Positions 1 to 9,219 of a DNA stretch of 9,219 bases are shown here, piece by piece (position 1 is the stretch's first letter; each line of letters opens with the position of its first letter). Location of the stretch: assembly GCA_021784995.1 (NCBI GenBank), contig JAJYHA010000260.1, positions 1 to 9,219 of the forward strand, written 5' to 3'. Origin of the DNA: Myxococcales bacterium. GTDB lineage: Bacteria > Myxococcota > Myxococcia > Myxococcales > Anaeromyxobacteraceae. A program made the translations under genes and the position numbers. The notes beneath the pieces were generated by a model. It ran no database searches, was not told the DNA's origin, and worked only from the letters and a program-made list of their open reading frames with translations.

Positions 1-1538
1 GCGGGCGCGCGCGCCACCGCCTCCCGGGAGAGCTCCTCGAGGGCCCGATCGAGCCGGGGGATCACCACCTCGCGGGTGTACCGGATGAGGTGCTCGCCCA
101 GCACCGCCAGCGTGATGGCGCGCGCGAAGGGCTGGAGCCCCCGCCGCGCGGCGCGGGCCGCCAGCCACCAGAAGTGGCGCCGGCGGGGCCCCCGGAGGCC
201 GATGCCGACCACCGCGCGCAGCAGCGACGGCAGCGCGCCGGGCCGGAGCGGCGCGGGCGGGAAGGCCGCCTGGTCGAGGTGCAGCGCGCACCGCGCGTAG
301 AAGGCCTCGTCGGAGTAGATGGCCGCCAGGACGCGCCGGTAGCCCTCGAGCAGCGTCGCCTCGTCCAGCACCGGCTCGAAGTTGGGCCGCTGGAACTGAT
401 CGCCGTTCCCGGCGTGGCGCAGGCGCCCCTCCCGCTCGAGCCGCCGCCAGAGCGCCGTGCCGGGGGCGGCGTTGAGGAGCCCCACCATGGCGCGCGGGAT
501 CGGCATGCGCGAGATGAACTCGATCTGCCGGTCGAAGATGTCGGGCCCGTCGGTGTCGAAACCGATGATGAAGCCGGAGAAGACCTCCAGCCCGGCCGCG
601 GTCAGGCGCGCCACCGCCGTCTCCGCGTCCACCTTGAGGTTCTGCCGCTTGCCGGCCGCCGCGAGCGACTCGGCCGAGGGGGTCTCGATGCCGAGGAAGA
701 CGGCGGAGAACCCGGCGGCCACCATGCCGGCCAGGAGCTTCGGCTCGGCGCCGAGGTCGATGCTGGCCTCGGTGTAGAGGTCGAAGGGGCGGCCGTGGGC
801 CTCCTGCCACGCCTCCACCTGCGGCAGCAGCCGCGCCACCTCGCGCCGGTTGCCGATGAAGTTGTCGTCCACGAAGAAGAGCGAGCCGCGGCCGCCCGCC
901 CGGTACAGCGCGTCCAGCTCGGCCACCACCTGCTCGGGCGACTTCACGCGCGGCACGCGCCCGAAGAGCTCGACGATGTCGCAGAACTCGCAGTGGAACG
1001 GGCAGCCGCGGGAGTACTGCACGCTGAGCGAGGCATAGCGGTCCAGGTCGAGCAGCTCGAACCGGGGCACCCGCGTCTCCGACATGGCCGGCCGCTCCTC
1101 CGACCCGGGCGAGAGCAGGCGTGGCGCGCCGCGCAGCCCGCCCTCGACGGCGGCCACGAGCGCCTCGAGCCGCCCCTCGGCCTCGCCGCAGAAGAGGTGG
1201 TCCGCCTCCGGGAAGCTCTCCGGCGCGCTGGTCGCCGCCGGGCCGCCCACCACCGTCGGGCGTCCCCGCGCGCGCGCCCGGCGCAGGACCTCTCGCATGG
1301 AGTCGGCCTGCACCTGCATCCCGCTCACGAAGAGCACGTCGGCCCGCTCGAGCTCGGCGTCGCCCAGCGGCCGCACGTTGAGGTCGACCAGCGACAGCTC
1401 CCAGGAGGGCGGCAGGAGCGCGGCCAGCGTGGCCAGGCCGAGCGGCGGCAGCGCCGCGTCCCGGGCGATGAAGCGGAGGCTGAAGTCGTAGCTCCAGTAC
1501 GTCGGCTCCGATCGTCCCTGCACGAGCAGGATGCGCAT
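1..1538 (-). CDS. B12-binding radical SAM protein with DUF4070-type C-terminus (partial, 3' end off window)
   Basis: The frame reads without a stop for 512 codons from ATG at 1538 and leaves the window at its C-terminus. Residues 1-145 look like a Rossmann-type cobalamin-binding domain, with PPLGLATLAALLP at 31-43 and VDLNVRPL at 51-58. There is no DxHxxG motif, so cobalamin would bind without a protein histidine ligand. The radical SAM core follows, with the cluster motif CPFHCEFC (C179, C183, C186), VDDNFIGN at 223-230 and GIETP at 283-287. The region from about 345 onward matches the DUF4070 tail of this family (MVGLLNAAPGT at 351-361). Such proteins are usually 500-530 residues from memory, so little is missing. 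Known relatives include hopanoid C-methylases, but I cannot assign a substrate; a methyl transfer or other radical reaction is inferred. GAGGG sits 4 nt before the ATG. The gene starts 79 bp after the serC stop on the same strand, so co-transcription is possible. Confidence 0.93.
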   Translation of the reverse strand, partial: MRILLVQGRSEPTYWSYDFSLRFIARDAALPPLGLATLAALLPPSWELSLVDLNVRPLGDAELERADVLFVSGMQVQADSMREVLRRARARGRPTVVGGPAATSAPESFPEADHLFCGEAEGRLEALVAAVEGGLRGAPRLLSPGSEERPAMSETRVPRFELLDLDRYASLSVQYSRGCPFHCEFCDIVELFGRVPRVKSPEQVVAELDALYRAGGRGSLFFVDDNFIGNRREVARLLPQVEAWQEAHGRPFDLYTEASIDLGAEPKLLAGMVAAGFSAVFLGIETPSAESLAAAGKRQNLKVDAETAVARLTAAGLEVFSGFIIGFDTDGPDIFDRQIEFISRMPIPRAMVGLLNAAPGTALWRRLEREGRLRHAGNGDQFQRPNFEPVLDEATLLEGYRRVLAAIYSDEAFYARCALHLDQAAFPPAPLRPGALPSLLRAVVGIGLRGPRRRHFWWLAARAARRGLQPFARAITLAVLGEHLIRYTREVVIPRLDRALEELSREAVARAP

Positions 1539-1617
1539 CGTGCCCTCGTACCGCGCTCCGGTCACGGCTCCGTCACGGCCGGCGCGCCCCTCTCGTGTGC
1601 CCTCCTTCGGGGCCCAT

Positions 1618-2745
1618 TCAGCCGCGCCGCGCGAACTCCGTCATGAAGTCCGCCAGCTCGTCCACCCACTCCGGCTGGACGGCGTTGTAGAGCGACGCAC
1701 GGATCCCGCCCACGGAGCGGTGCCCCTTGAGGCCCACCATGCCCTGCCGCTTCGCCTCCGCCACGAAGCGCTCCTCGTCCTGCTCGCCGGGCAGGCGGAA
1801 GACCACGTTCATGACGGAGCGGCTCTCCCGCTCCACCGGGCAGCGGTAGAAGTCGGCGTGGGCGTCGATCACGGCATAGAGCCGCGCGGCCTTGCGGCGG
1901 TTCTGCGCCTCCATGGCCGTGAGGCCGCCGAGGCCCTTCAGCCAGGCCAGGACGTTCCGGACCATGTAGATGCCGAAGGTGGGAGGGGTGTTGTAGAGCG
2001 ACCGGTTCTCGGCCGGGGTGCGGAGCTGGAAGATCTTCGGGATGTCCTTCCGCCCGCGGGCGACGAGCTCCTTCGCCGCGACGACCACCACCACGCCGGA
2101 GGGGCCGATGTTCTTCTGGGCGCCGGCGTAGAGCAGCCCGAAGCGGCTCACGTCCACCTTCCGCCACAGGAAGTCGCTCGACATGTCGGCCACCAGCGGC
2201 ACCGCGCCGGTGTCGGGGAAGGGGCGCGACCGCTCGACCCCGAACTGCACGCCGTGGATGGTCTCGTTCGACGTGACGTGGACGTAGGCGGCCGCCGGGT
2301 CGACCCGCACCTCGGCGGGGGCCGGGACGCGGCGGTAGGCCTTCTCCTTCCCCTCCCCGGTCCCGGTGGTGCAGGAGACGCGCGCGGCGGCGCCCAGCAT
2401 GGCGGTGGCCGCCCGGGCCTCCGAGAAGGCCTTCTCGCTCCAGGCGCCGGTCACGACGTACTCGGCGGTGGCGCCCCGCTCGACCAGGTTCATCGGCACC
2501 TGCGCGAAGAGCTGGGAGGCGCCGCCCTGGACGAACAGCACCTCGTGGGAGGCCGGCACGTCCAGCAGCTCGCGCAGGAGCGCGATCGCCTCGTCGTGCA
2601 CCGCCTCGTACTCCTTGCCGCGGTGGCTGTGCTCCATCACCGACATGCCGCTGCGCGCGAAGTCGAGCAGCTCGTCGCGCGCGCGCTCGAGCGCGGGCAG
2701 GGGCAGGGCCGCGGGGCCGGCGTTGAAGTTCTTCACACGGTTCAT
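1618..2745 (-). CDS. serC: Phosphoserine aminotransferase
   Basis: This 375-residue PLP enzyme converts 3-phosphohydroxypyruvate and glutamate to phosphoserine and 2-oxoglutarate, the second step of serine synthesis in the cytosol. The same enzyme type can also act in the pyridoxal phosphate pathway. The N-terminus [10 protein letters not shown] (6-15) is the family signature. GGASQ at 74-78 forms part of the cofactor phosphate site, NETIHG at 160-165 is conserved, and the Schiff-base lysine is K211 in [25 protein letters not shown] at 341-355 is the conserved substrate-binding end. Length is close to the usual 360 or so. The start at 2745 is chosen because it begins right before the family signature and has AGGAAG just upstream (2748-2753 on the complement). 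An earlier in-frame start at 2793 would add 16 unconserved residues and run into the divergent promoter. No other serine-pathway gene is visible in the window. Confidence 0.97.
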   Translation of the reverse strand: MNRVKNFNAGPAALPLPALERARDELLDFARSGMSVMEHSHRGKEYEAVHDEAIALLRELLDVPASHEVLFVQGGASQLFAQVPMNLVERGATAEYVVTGAWSEKAFSEARAATAMLGAAARVSCTTGTGEGKEKAYRRVPAPAEVRVDPAAAYVHVTSNETIHGVQFGVERSRPFPDTGAVPLVADMSSDFLWRKVDVSRFGLLYAGAQKNIGPSGVVVVVAAKELVARGRKDIPKIFQLRTPAENRSLYNTPPTFGIYMVRNVLAWLKGLGGLTAMEAQNRRKAARLYAVIDAHADFYRCPVERESRSVMNVVFRLPGEQDEERFVAEAKRQGMVGLKGHRSVGGIRASLYNAVQPEWVDELADFMTEFARRG

Positions 2746-2795
2746 GGCTTCCTCGTGTCCGGGGTCTCCCGATACGTATACTGCGCCGTGCACCG
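2746..2795. promoter_or_regulatory. Divergent promoter spacer between serC and the EF-G gene
   Basis: This 50-bp spacer is the only AT-richer patch nearby. It contains the 8-bp palindrome ATACGTAT at 2772-2779. On the plus strand TATACT (2777-2782) is one mismatch from a sigma-70 -10 box, and it would start transcripts about 6-7 nt before the EF-G ATG. On the minus strand TATACG (2780 to 2775) could serve serC with a leader of about 20 nt that carries its ribosome site. No good -35 box is visible in either direction. Overlapping -10 elements would make the two genes compete for polymerase. This is a sequence-based prediction only. Confidence 0.4.
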
Positions 2796-4856
<2,061 letters not shown>

Positions 4857-4868
4857 CCGGCAGCGCCC

Positions 4869-4888
4869 CGCGCCGCCGCGGCGGCGCG
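4869..4888. terminator. Bidirectional GC hairpin between convergent genes
   Basis: A perfect 20-bp palindrome with arms CGCGCCGCCG (4869-4878) and CGGCGGCGCG (4879-4888) fills most of the 36-bp gap between the EF-G stop (4856) and the acyl-CoA dehydrogenase stop (4893). The transcript from either side would fold into a very stable GC stem with a minimal loop. No T tract follows on either strand, so it is not a textbook intrinsic terminator. Its position between converging genes still makes a shared termination or 3'-end-protecting role likely. Confidence 0.5.
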
Positions 4889-4892
4889 AGGG

Positions 4893-6644
4893 CTATGGCA
4901 GATCCCAGCCGAAGGCCTCCCGCTCGAAGGCGTCGTCGGCCAGCGCCTTCACCAGCTCGTCGTCGTTCACGTCGACCCGCCGCAGGTTGCCGCGGATCCG
5001 GCCGCGTGCGCGGCGGGCGAAGACGCGCAGGATGTCGAGCTCGCGCGCGGCCCTCTCCTCGCCGCGCTCCTCGACCGCGGCGTTCACGCGCGACAGCACG
5101 CAGGCGAGGACGAACAGGTCGATCAGGATGTCGGCGATGCGCCGCAGCGCGAACTGCTTCTCGACGATGGCGCGGCCGTGCCTGCGCAGGACCCGGTCGG
5201 CCACCCAGGCCAGCTCGCGCGTCTCCTGCTCGAACTGCTCGGCCTGCGGGTGGAGCGCCGGGTGCAGCAGCGTCCAGCCGCGCTTCTCGCCGACGAGGCC
5301 GGTCCGGAGGGTCGCCTGCTTGAGCGCGTACTCGGAGAGCACGCCGAAGCCCTTGATGGGATCGGCCAGGACGCCGCGCAGGCTCTGGGAGAGCTCCTTC
5401 AGCTGCGCGCCCACCTGGTTCATGGCGGTGAGCGCGATGAAGAGCCGGAGGATGTCGTTGGTCCCCTCGAAGATGCGCATGACGCGCGCGTCGCGGACCG
5501 CGCGCTCGTACGGGAACTCGCGCATGTAGCCGTTGCCGCCGGCGATCTGCAGCGCCTCGTCGGCGGTGCGCCACAGCGCCTCGGTCCCGAACACCTTGGA
5601 GATGGCCGCCTCGGTGGCGTAGTCCTGGTAGCCCTGGTCGATGAGGCCCGCCACCAGCCCCACCGCCGACTCCGTCGCGTAGCAGTCGACCACCATCTCG
5701 CCCACCTTCTGCTTGACGAGCCCGAACTCCGAGATGGAGCGGCCGAACTGCTTGCGATCCTTGGCCTGCCGGGTGCAGAGCGCGATGAGGCGCTTCATCC
5801 CGCCGATGGTGCCCCCGCCCAGCCCGGTCCGGCCCGCGTTCAGGATCCGCATCGCCGCCTTGAAGCCCTTGCCCGGCTCGCCCAGCACGTGGTCGTCCGG
5901 GACGGCGACGTCGTCGAAGCGCACCGTCGTCGTGGACGAGGCGCGGATCCCCATCTTGTCCTCGTGCGGGCCGACGGAGACGCCGGCCATGTCGCGCGTG
6001 ACGACGAAGGCCGTCAACTGCGCCTTGCCCTCGCGGTGGAGGTCGGGGGTCTTGGCGAAGACCGTGAAGAGGTCCGCCATGCCGCCGTTCGTGATCCAGA
6101 TCTTCTCGCCGTTCAGGACCCAGCCGTCACCCTTGCGCACCGCCGTGGAGCGGACCGCGGCCGCGTCGGAGCCCGCGCCCGGCTCGGTCAGGCAGAAGGC
6201 GGCGATGAGCTCGCCGGTGGCCAGCCTCGGCAGCCAGCGCGCCTTCTGCTCGGGGGTCCCGAAGAGGAGCAGGCCGCGCATGCCGATCGAGCTGTGGGCC
6301 CCGACGGTCAGCGCGACCGAGGCGTCGTGGCGCGCGATCTCCTGCAGGACCCGCGAGTAGGCCGCCGAGCCGAAGCCGAGGCCGCCGTGCTCCTCGGGGA
6401 TGACGAGCCCGAAGAGCCCGAACTCCCGCAGCTCCTGGAGGAACTCGCGCGGCATCTCGCCGCGCGCGTCCCACTCCCGGAAGTCGCGCTCGCGCGGGCC
6501 GAGGAGCTGCCGCACGGAGGCGAGCACCTGGCCGAGCGTCTCCTTCTCGGCCGGCCTCATCTCCGGGTAGGGCAGCACGATCTGCTCCTCGATCTGCCCC
6601 ATGCACAGCGACTGGATGAAGCTGGCGCTCTTCTTGTCGATCAC
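4893..6644 (-). CDS. Acyl-CoA dehydrogenase, VLCAD/ACAD9-like long form
   Basis: This is a 583-residue FAD enzyme that oxidises acyl-CoA to trans-2-enoyl-CoA, the first step of beta-oxidation, passing electrons to an electron-transfer flavoprotein. The fold signatures are AFCLTEPGAGSD (149-160), WITNGG (183-188), KDRKQFG (295-301) and RIFEGTNDILRLF (390-402), with E393 as the expected catalytic base. It is about 200 residues longer than ordinary short/medium-chain forms. Residues 405-583 resemble the extra C-terminal domain of mitochondrial VLCAD and ACAD9, and the N-terminal stretch SFIQSLCMGQIEEQIVLPYP (8-27) also matches those enzymes. A long-chain substrate and membrane association are inferred from that likeness. 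The start is GTG at 6644, chosen because GGAGG lies 6 nt upstream. A TTG at 6674 is in frame but would place this ribosome site inside the gene. No ETF or other beta-oxidation gene is in the window. Confidence 0.95.
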   Translation of the reverse strand: MIDKKSASFIQSLCMGQIEEQIVLPYPEMRPAEKETLGQVLASVRQLLGPRERDFREWDARGEMPREFLQELREFGLFGLVIPEEHGGLGFGSAAYSRVLQEIARHDASVALTVGAHSSIGMRGLLLFGTPEQKARWLPRLATGELIAAFCLTEPGAGSDAAAVRSTAVRKGDGWVLNGEKIWITNGGMADLFTVFAKTPDLHREGKAQLTAFVVTRDMAGVSVGPHEDKMGIRASSTTTVRFDDVAVPDDHVLGEPGKGFKAAMRILNAGRTGLGGGTIGGMKRLIALCTRQAKDRKQFGRSISEFGLVKQKVGEMVVDCYATESAVGLVAGLIDQGYQDYATEAAISKVFGTEALWRTADEALQIAGGNGYMREFPYERAVRDARVMRIFEGTNDILRLFIALTAMNQVGAQLKELSQSLRGVLADPIKGFGVLSEYALKQATLRTGLVGEKRGWTLLHPALHPQAEQFEQETRELAWVADRVLRRHGRAIVEKQFALRRIADILIDLFVLACVLSRVNAAVEERGEERAARELDILRVFARRARGRIRGNLRRVDVNDDELVKALADDAFEREAFGWDLP

Positions 6645-6650
6645 GATGCA

Positions 6651-6655
6651 CCTCC
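6651..6655 (-). promoter_or_regulatory. Ribosome binding site that fixes the GTG start of the acyl-CoA dehydrogenase
   Basis: GGAGG on the complement, part of CGGAGGT, sits 6 nt before GTG at 6644. It is the strongest Shine-Dalgarno in the window and decides the start against the upstream in-frame TTG at 6674, which has no such site. Confidence 0.8.
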
Positions 6656-6703
6656 GGCCCGGGAGCTCGCGCAAAAAGGTACACCCTCTTGACGCGATGC
6701 GCT

Positions 6704-6721
6704 ATCGCCACGTTCGGCGAT
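6704..6721. repeat. Inverted repeat ATCGCC-N6-GGCGAT, candidate operator
   Basis: Two perfect 6-bp arms, ATCGCC (6704-6709) and GGCGAT (6716-6721), are separated by ACGTTC. The element lies 60 bp upstream of the acyl-CoA dehydrogenase GTG and 145 bp upstream of the alcohol dehydrogenase ATG. Its size and symmetry suit a dimeric helix-turn-helix repressor such as the TetR or GntR family members that control fatty acid oxidation in other bacteria. No regulator gene is adjacent, and a 6-bp repeat can arise by chance in this composition. Confidence 0.3.
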
Positions 6722-6866
6722 TGAACCACTTGATACGATGGAGCTTACTGACCGAGCTGCCAGAACCAGCGCCGGGTGTCGCGACGCTGCGGCACGTTGC
6801 CGCGAGGGCGGTCGGCGCACCTCCGCGCCGGGCGCATCGCGCCCCGGCGGTGTACATCCCCGATCC

Positions 6867-7859
6867 ATGCGCGCGATGGTCGTCGAGAGCCCGGGGCGGC
6901 CCCTGGTACGCCGCGACCTGCCGATCCCCGAGCCCGGTCCGGAGGACGTGCTGGTGCGGGTGCTCGCCTGCGGGGTGTGCCGGACCGATCTCCACGTGGC
7001 CGACGGCGACCTGGCCCTGCCCGGACGGCCGGTGGTGCCCGGTCACGAGATCGTCGGGGAGGTGGTCGCCTGCGGCGCCGCCGTGACGCGCTTCCGGCCC
7101 GGCGACCGCGCCGGCATCGCCTGGCTCGGATCGGCCTGCGGCACCTGCGCCTACTGCCGCTCCTGCCGCGAGAACCTCTGCCCGGACGCGACCTACACCG
7201 GCTGGCTGCGGGACGGGGGCTACGCCGAATACACCGTGGCCGACGCGCGCTTCGCCTTTCCGCTCCCGGCCGAGGCCGACCCGGTCGCCACGGCACCGCT
7301 GCTCTGCGCCGGCCTCATCGGCTACCGCGCCTGGCGCACGGCGGGCGACGCGCCGCGCGTGGGCATCTACGGCTTCGGCGCCGCGGGGCACATCGTGGCC
7401 CAGCTCGCGCGCTTCGCGGGTCAGGAGGTGTTCGCGTTCACCCGGCCCGGCGACGAGGCGGGGCAGCGCTTCGCGCGCCGGCTCGGCGCCACCTGGGCTG
7501 GCGGCTCCGACGCCGCCCCTCCCGCCCCGCTCGACGCGGCGATCCTCTTCGCGCCCGTCGGCGCCCTCGTGCCGGCCGCCCTGCGCGCGGTGGCGGCCGG
7601 CGGCACGGTGGTCTGCGCGGGGATCCACATGAGCGACATCCCCTCCTTCCCCTACGCGCTGCTCTGGGGCGAGCGGGTGGTGCGCTCCGTCGCCAACCTC
7701 ACCCGGCTCGACGGGGAGCAGTTCCTGGCGCTCGCTCCGCAGGTCCCGGTCCGCTGCGCGGTGACCTCCTACCCGCTCGACGCAGCCGGCGACGCGCTCG
7801 ACGCGCTGCGGTCGGGCCGACTCGACGGGGCGGCGGTGCTGGTGACAGACGCCGCGTAG
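6867..7859 (+). CDS. Zinc-dependent alcohol dehydrogenase (MDR family)
   Basis: This is a 330-residue medium-chain dehydrogenase that interconverts alcohols and aldehydes with NAD(P)H. The catalytic zinc ligands are C38 (GVCRTDLH), H60-E61 (PGHE) and C147 ([12 protein letters not shown]). The structural zinc set is C91, C94, C97 and C105, with an extra C100 between them. The Rossmann nucleotide motif is GFGAAG (169-174). The glycine-rich loop and LLCAGLIGY resemble the subgroup described as adh_fam_2 (TIGR02822, from memory); the substrate is unknown. The start at 6867 begins at [10 protein letters not shown], typical for the family. An in-frame ATG at 6738 would add 43 arginine- and alanine-rich residues unlike any domain, and is rejected. 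No Shine-Dalgarno is visible. The stop TAG at 7857-7859 touches the next reading frame, so transcription probably continues into the DAHP synthase gene. Confidence 0.93.
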   Translation: MRAMVVESPGRPLVRRDLPIPEPGPEDVLVRVLACGVCRTDLHVADGDLALPGRPVVPGHEIVGEVVACGAAVTRFRPGDRAGIAWLGSACGTCAYCRSCRENLCPDATYTGWLRDGGYAEYTVADARFAFPLPAEADPVATAPLLCAGLIGYRAWRTAGDAPRVGIYGFGAAGHIVAQLARFAGQEVFAFTRPGDEAGQRFARRLGATWAGGSDAAPPAPLDAAILFAPVGALVPAALRAVAAGGTVVCAGIHMSDIPSFPYALLWGERVVRSVANLTRLDGEQFLALAPQVPVRCAVTSYPLDAAGDALDALRSGRLDGAAVLVTDAA

Positions 7860-7880
7860 ATGCGCTATTCCACTGCCCCC

Positions 7881-8957
7881 ATGCAGCAGACCGAGAACCT
7901 CAACGTCGCCGAAGTCGAGGTGATGCCCTCGCCCGACGAGGTGAAGGCGCGCCTCCCCCTGACCGAGGCGGCGGCCCGCACCGTGGTGGAGGGCCGCCGC
8001 ACCGTGGAGGCCATCCTCGACCGGCGCGATCCGCGCCTCTTCGTGGTGGTCGGCCCCTGCTCGATCCACGACCCCGTCGCCGGGCTCGAGTACGCCCGCC
8101 GCCTGCGCGTCCTGGCGGACGAGGTGGCGCCGACGCTGCACCTCGTGATGCGGGTCTACTTCGAGAAGCCCCGCACCTCGGTGGGCTGGAAGGGCTTCAT
8201 CAACGACCCGCTGATGGACGACTCCTTCCGCATCGACCTCGGGATGGAGCGGGCGCGCAGGTTCCTGCTCGACCTGGGCGAGATGGGCGTGGAGGCGGGG
8301 ACCGAGGCGCTCGACCCCATCGCCCCCCAGTACTACGGCGACCTCGTCACCTGGACGGCCATCGGCGCCCGCACCTCCGAGTCGCAGACCCACCGCGAGA
8401 TGTCCTCCGGGCTCTCGACGCCGGTCGGCTTCAAGAACGGGACCGACGGCGACGTGGACGCGGCGGTGAACGCCATCCTCTCCGCCGGCCGCCCGCACGC
8501 CTTCCTCGGCGTCAACGGGCACGGCCGGTCGGCCATCATCCGGACGCGCGGCAACCCGTACGGCCATCTGGTGCTCCGCGGCGGCGGCGGGCGCCCCAAC
8601 TTCGACACCGTCTCCGTCGCGCTCGCGGAGCAGGCGCTCGCCCGGGCGGGGCTGCCCGGCAACATCGTGGTCGACTGCTCGCACGCGAACTCGTGGAAGA
8701 AGCCGGAGCTGCAGCCGCTCGTCATGCGGGACGTGGTCCACCAGATCCGGGAGGGCAACCGCTCGGTGGTCGGGTTCATGGTCGAGAGCTTCCTCGAGGC
8801 GGGCAACCAGCCCATCCCGGCCGACGTCGCCCAGCTCCGGTACGGCTGCTCGGTCACGGATCCCTGCGTCGGCTGGGACACCACCGTCGAGATGCTGCGC
8901 GGGGCCGACCGGGTCCTGCGAGCGGTCCTGCCCTCGCGCGGCGCACGCCAGGGCTGA
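7881..8957 (+). CDS. aroF: 3-deoxy-7-phosphoheptulonate (DAHP) synthase, class I AroF/AroG type
   Basis: This cytosolic enzyme joins phosphoenolpyruvate and erythrose 4-phosphate, the entry step of the shikimate pathway. With the ATG at 7881 it has 358 residues. Predicted metal ligands are C60 (GPCSIHDP), H267 (CSHAN), E301 (MVES) and D327 (TDPCVGW). Phosphate and PEP contacts are R91 and K96 ([10 protein letters not shown]), R164 (IGARTSESQ), K185 (GFKNGTDG) and R233 (LRGG). It resembles E. coli AroF more than AroG (TEALDP at 141-146, SQTHREM at 168-174). N8, P146 and S179 fall where feedback inhibition maps in the E. coli enzymes, so end-product control is likely. An ATG at 7860, directly after the previous TAG, would add MRYSTAP. 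I prefer 7881 because its N-terminus lines up with AroF and the extra codons TAT and ACT are unlike the gene. Neither start has a clear ribosome site. Confidence 0.94.
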   Translation: MQQTENLNVAEVEVMPSPDEVKARLPLTEAAARTVVEGRRTVEAILDRRDPRLFVVVGPCSIHDPVAGLEYARRLRVLADEVAPTLHLVMRVYFEKPRTSVGWKGFINDPLMDDSFRIDLGMERARRFLLDLGEMGVEAGTEALDPIAPQYYGDLVTWTAIGARTSESQTHREMSSGLSTPVGFKNGTDGDVDAAVNAILSAGRPHAFLGVNGHGRSAIIRTRGNPYGHLVLRGGGGRPNFDTVSVALAEQALARAGLPGNIVVDCSHANSWKKPELQPLVMRDVVHQIREGNRSVVGFMVESFLEAGNQPIPADVAQLRYGCSVTDPCVGWDTTVEMLRGADRVLRAVLPSRGARQG

Positions 8958-8974
8958 AGGGAGGGGCGGAGACC

Positions 8975-9219
8975 ATGCGGATCCTGCACACCATGCTCCG
9001 GGTCGGCGACCTGGAGCGCTCGATCGCCTTCTACACCGGGGTGCTCGGCATGCAGCTGCTGCGGCGCCACGACTACCCCGAGGGGCGCTTCACGCTCGCC
9101 TTCGTGGGGTTCGGACCCGAATCCTCCCAGGCCGTGCTCGAGCTGACGCACAACTGGGACACGCCGCGGTACGAGCTCGGCACCGGCTTCGGCCACGTCG
9201 CCGTCGAGGTCCCCGACGC
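8975..9219 (+). CDS. gloA: Lactoylglutathione lyase (glyoxalase I), 5' part, runs off window
   Basis: Eighty-one codons are visible before the right edge; E. coli GloA has 135, so about 60% is present. Glyoxalase I isomerises the methylglyoxal-glutathione hemithioacetal to S-lactoylglutathione. The first residues [20 protein letters not shown] match E. coli GloA closely, followed by LGMQLLRR (24-31) and LAFVGFGPE (41-49). Three of the four metal ligands are present at the E. coli positions: H5, E56 (VLELTHNW) and H74 (FGHVAVEV); the fourth glutamate would lie beyond the edge. The absence of the inserted loops of human-type enzymes suggests the nickel/cobalt class. A purine-rich stretch (GGGAGGGG at 8959-8966, then GGAG at 8968-8971) lies just before the ATG. 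The gap from the DAHP synthase stop is 17 nt, so the two are probably co-transcribed. Confidence 0.93.
   Translation, partial: MRILHTMLRVGDLERSIAFYTGVLGMQLLRRHDYPEGRFTLAFVGFGPESSQAVLELTHNWDTPRYELGTGFGHVAVEVPD

Larger units (their letters stand above)
6645..6866. promoter_or_regulatory. Divergent control region between acyl-CoA dehydrogenase and alcohol dehydrogenase genes
   Basis: This 222-bp gap is the largest non-coding stretch of the window. Its left half (about 6670-6750) is clearly less GC-rich than the coding sequence and holds an A5 run (6673-6677), TTGACG (6689-6694), TTGATA (6730-6735) and an inverted repeat at 6704-6721. The right half is GC-rich with no recognisable elements apart from a weak TACATC at 6853-6858, 8 nt before the alcohol dehydrogenase ATG. 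I could not pair any -35 with a convincing -10 at 16-18 bp, so exact promoters are not assigned. No tRNA or small ORF with a ribosome site was seen. Confidence 0.4.

Noticed and set aside
1559..1580. Short direct repeat of GTCACGGC-like sequence between serC and the radical SAM gene
   Set aside because: Two 7-8 bp copies in a 79-bp GC-rich spacer are within chance expectation and do not form a hairpin or box of known type.
90..1646. Long plus-strand open frame (518 codons) opposite the radical SAM gene
   Set aside because: It is rich in Arg, Ala, His and Glu with no domain, and lies antisense to a frame with clear family motifs. In a high-GC genome the codon bias opens such frames.
5178..6692. 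504-codon plus-strand frame opposite the acyl-CoA dehydrogenase
   Set aside because: No domain and compositional shadow of a well-supported gene.
6738..6866. In-frame upstream ATG giving a 43-residue N-terminal extension of the alcohol dehydrogenase
   Set aside because: The extension is Arg/Ala-rich with no conserved sequence, while the ATG at 6867 starts exactly at the usual family N-terminus.
6702..8741. 679-codon minus-strand frame opposite the alcohol dehydrogenase and DAHP synthase genes
   Set aside because: The length is striking, but the frame spans two unrelated genes and their spacer, has no motif, and has the composition of an antisense shadow.

Overview
The window is a GC-rich chromosomal segment. 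Its strong G/C bias at third codon positions opens long spurious reading frames on the opposite strands. Protein content and codon use suggest a myxobacterium or related deltaproteobacterium, with Anaeromyxobacter-like as my best guess. That is an inference from composition and gene style, not from a marker gene. I see no tRNA, rRNA, CRISPR array, insertion sequence or phage gene, and no local shift in base composition. It reads as ordinary core genome carrying a few atypical family members.

Layout from left to right. A minus-strand pair covers 1-2745: serC (phosphoserine aminotransferase) is followed by a cobalamin-binding radical SAM enzyme of the DUF4070 type, whose C-terminal end runs off the left edge of the window. 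A 50-bp divergent spacer with a TATACGTAT core separates serC from a plus-strand elongation factor G paralogue (2796-4856). That gene converges on a minus-strand acyl-CoA dehydrogenase of the mitochondrial VLCAD/ACAD9 type (4893-6644). Between the two stop codons lies a 20-bp perfect GC palindrome that probably ends both transcripts. A 222-bp divergent region containing an inverted repeat then leads into a plus-strand run: zinc alcohol dehydrogenase (6867-7859), class I DAHP synthase (7881-8957) and the start of glyoxalase I (8975 to the right edge). This run is tightly packed and could be one transcript.

Functionally the segment mixes serine biosynthesis, the entry step of aromatic amino acid synthesis, long-chain fatty acid beta-oxidation, aldehyde/alcohol redox and methylglyoxal detoxification. 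No shared pathway ties them all together. The best leads are three. The EF-G paralogue has lost the usual tip motifs of domain IV, including the histidine used in translocation, as well as the C-terminal tail. The acyl-CoA dehydrogenase resembles the eukaryotic membrane-associated enzyme along its full length. The B12 radical SAM protein has an unknown substrate. I found no convincing evidence of a wholly new multi-gene system.
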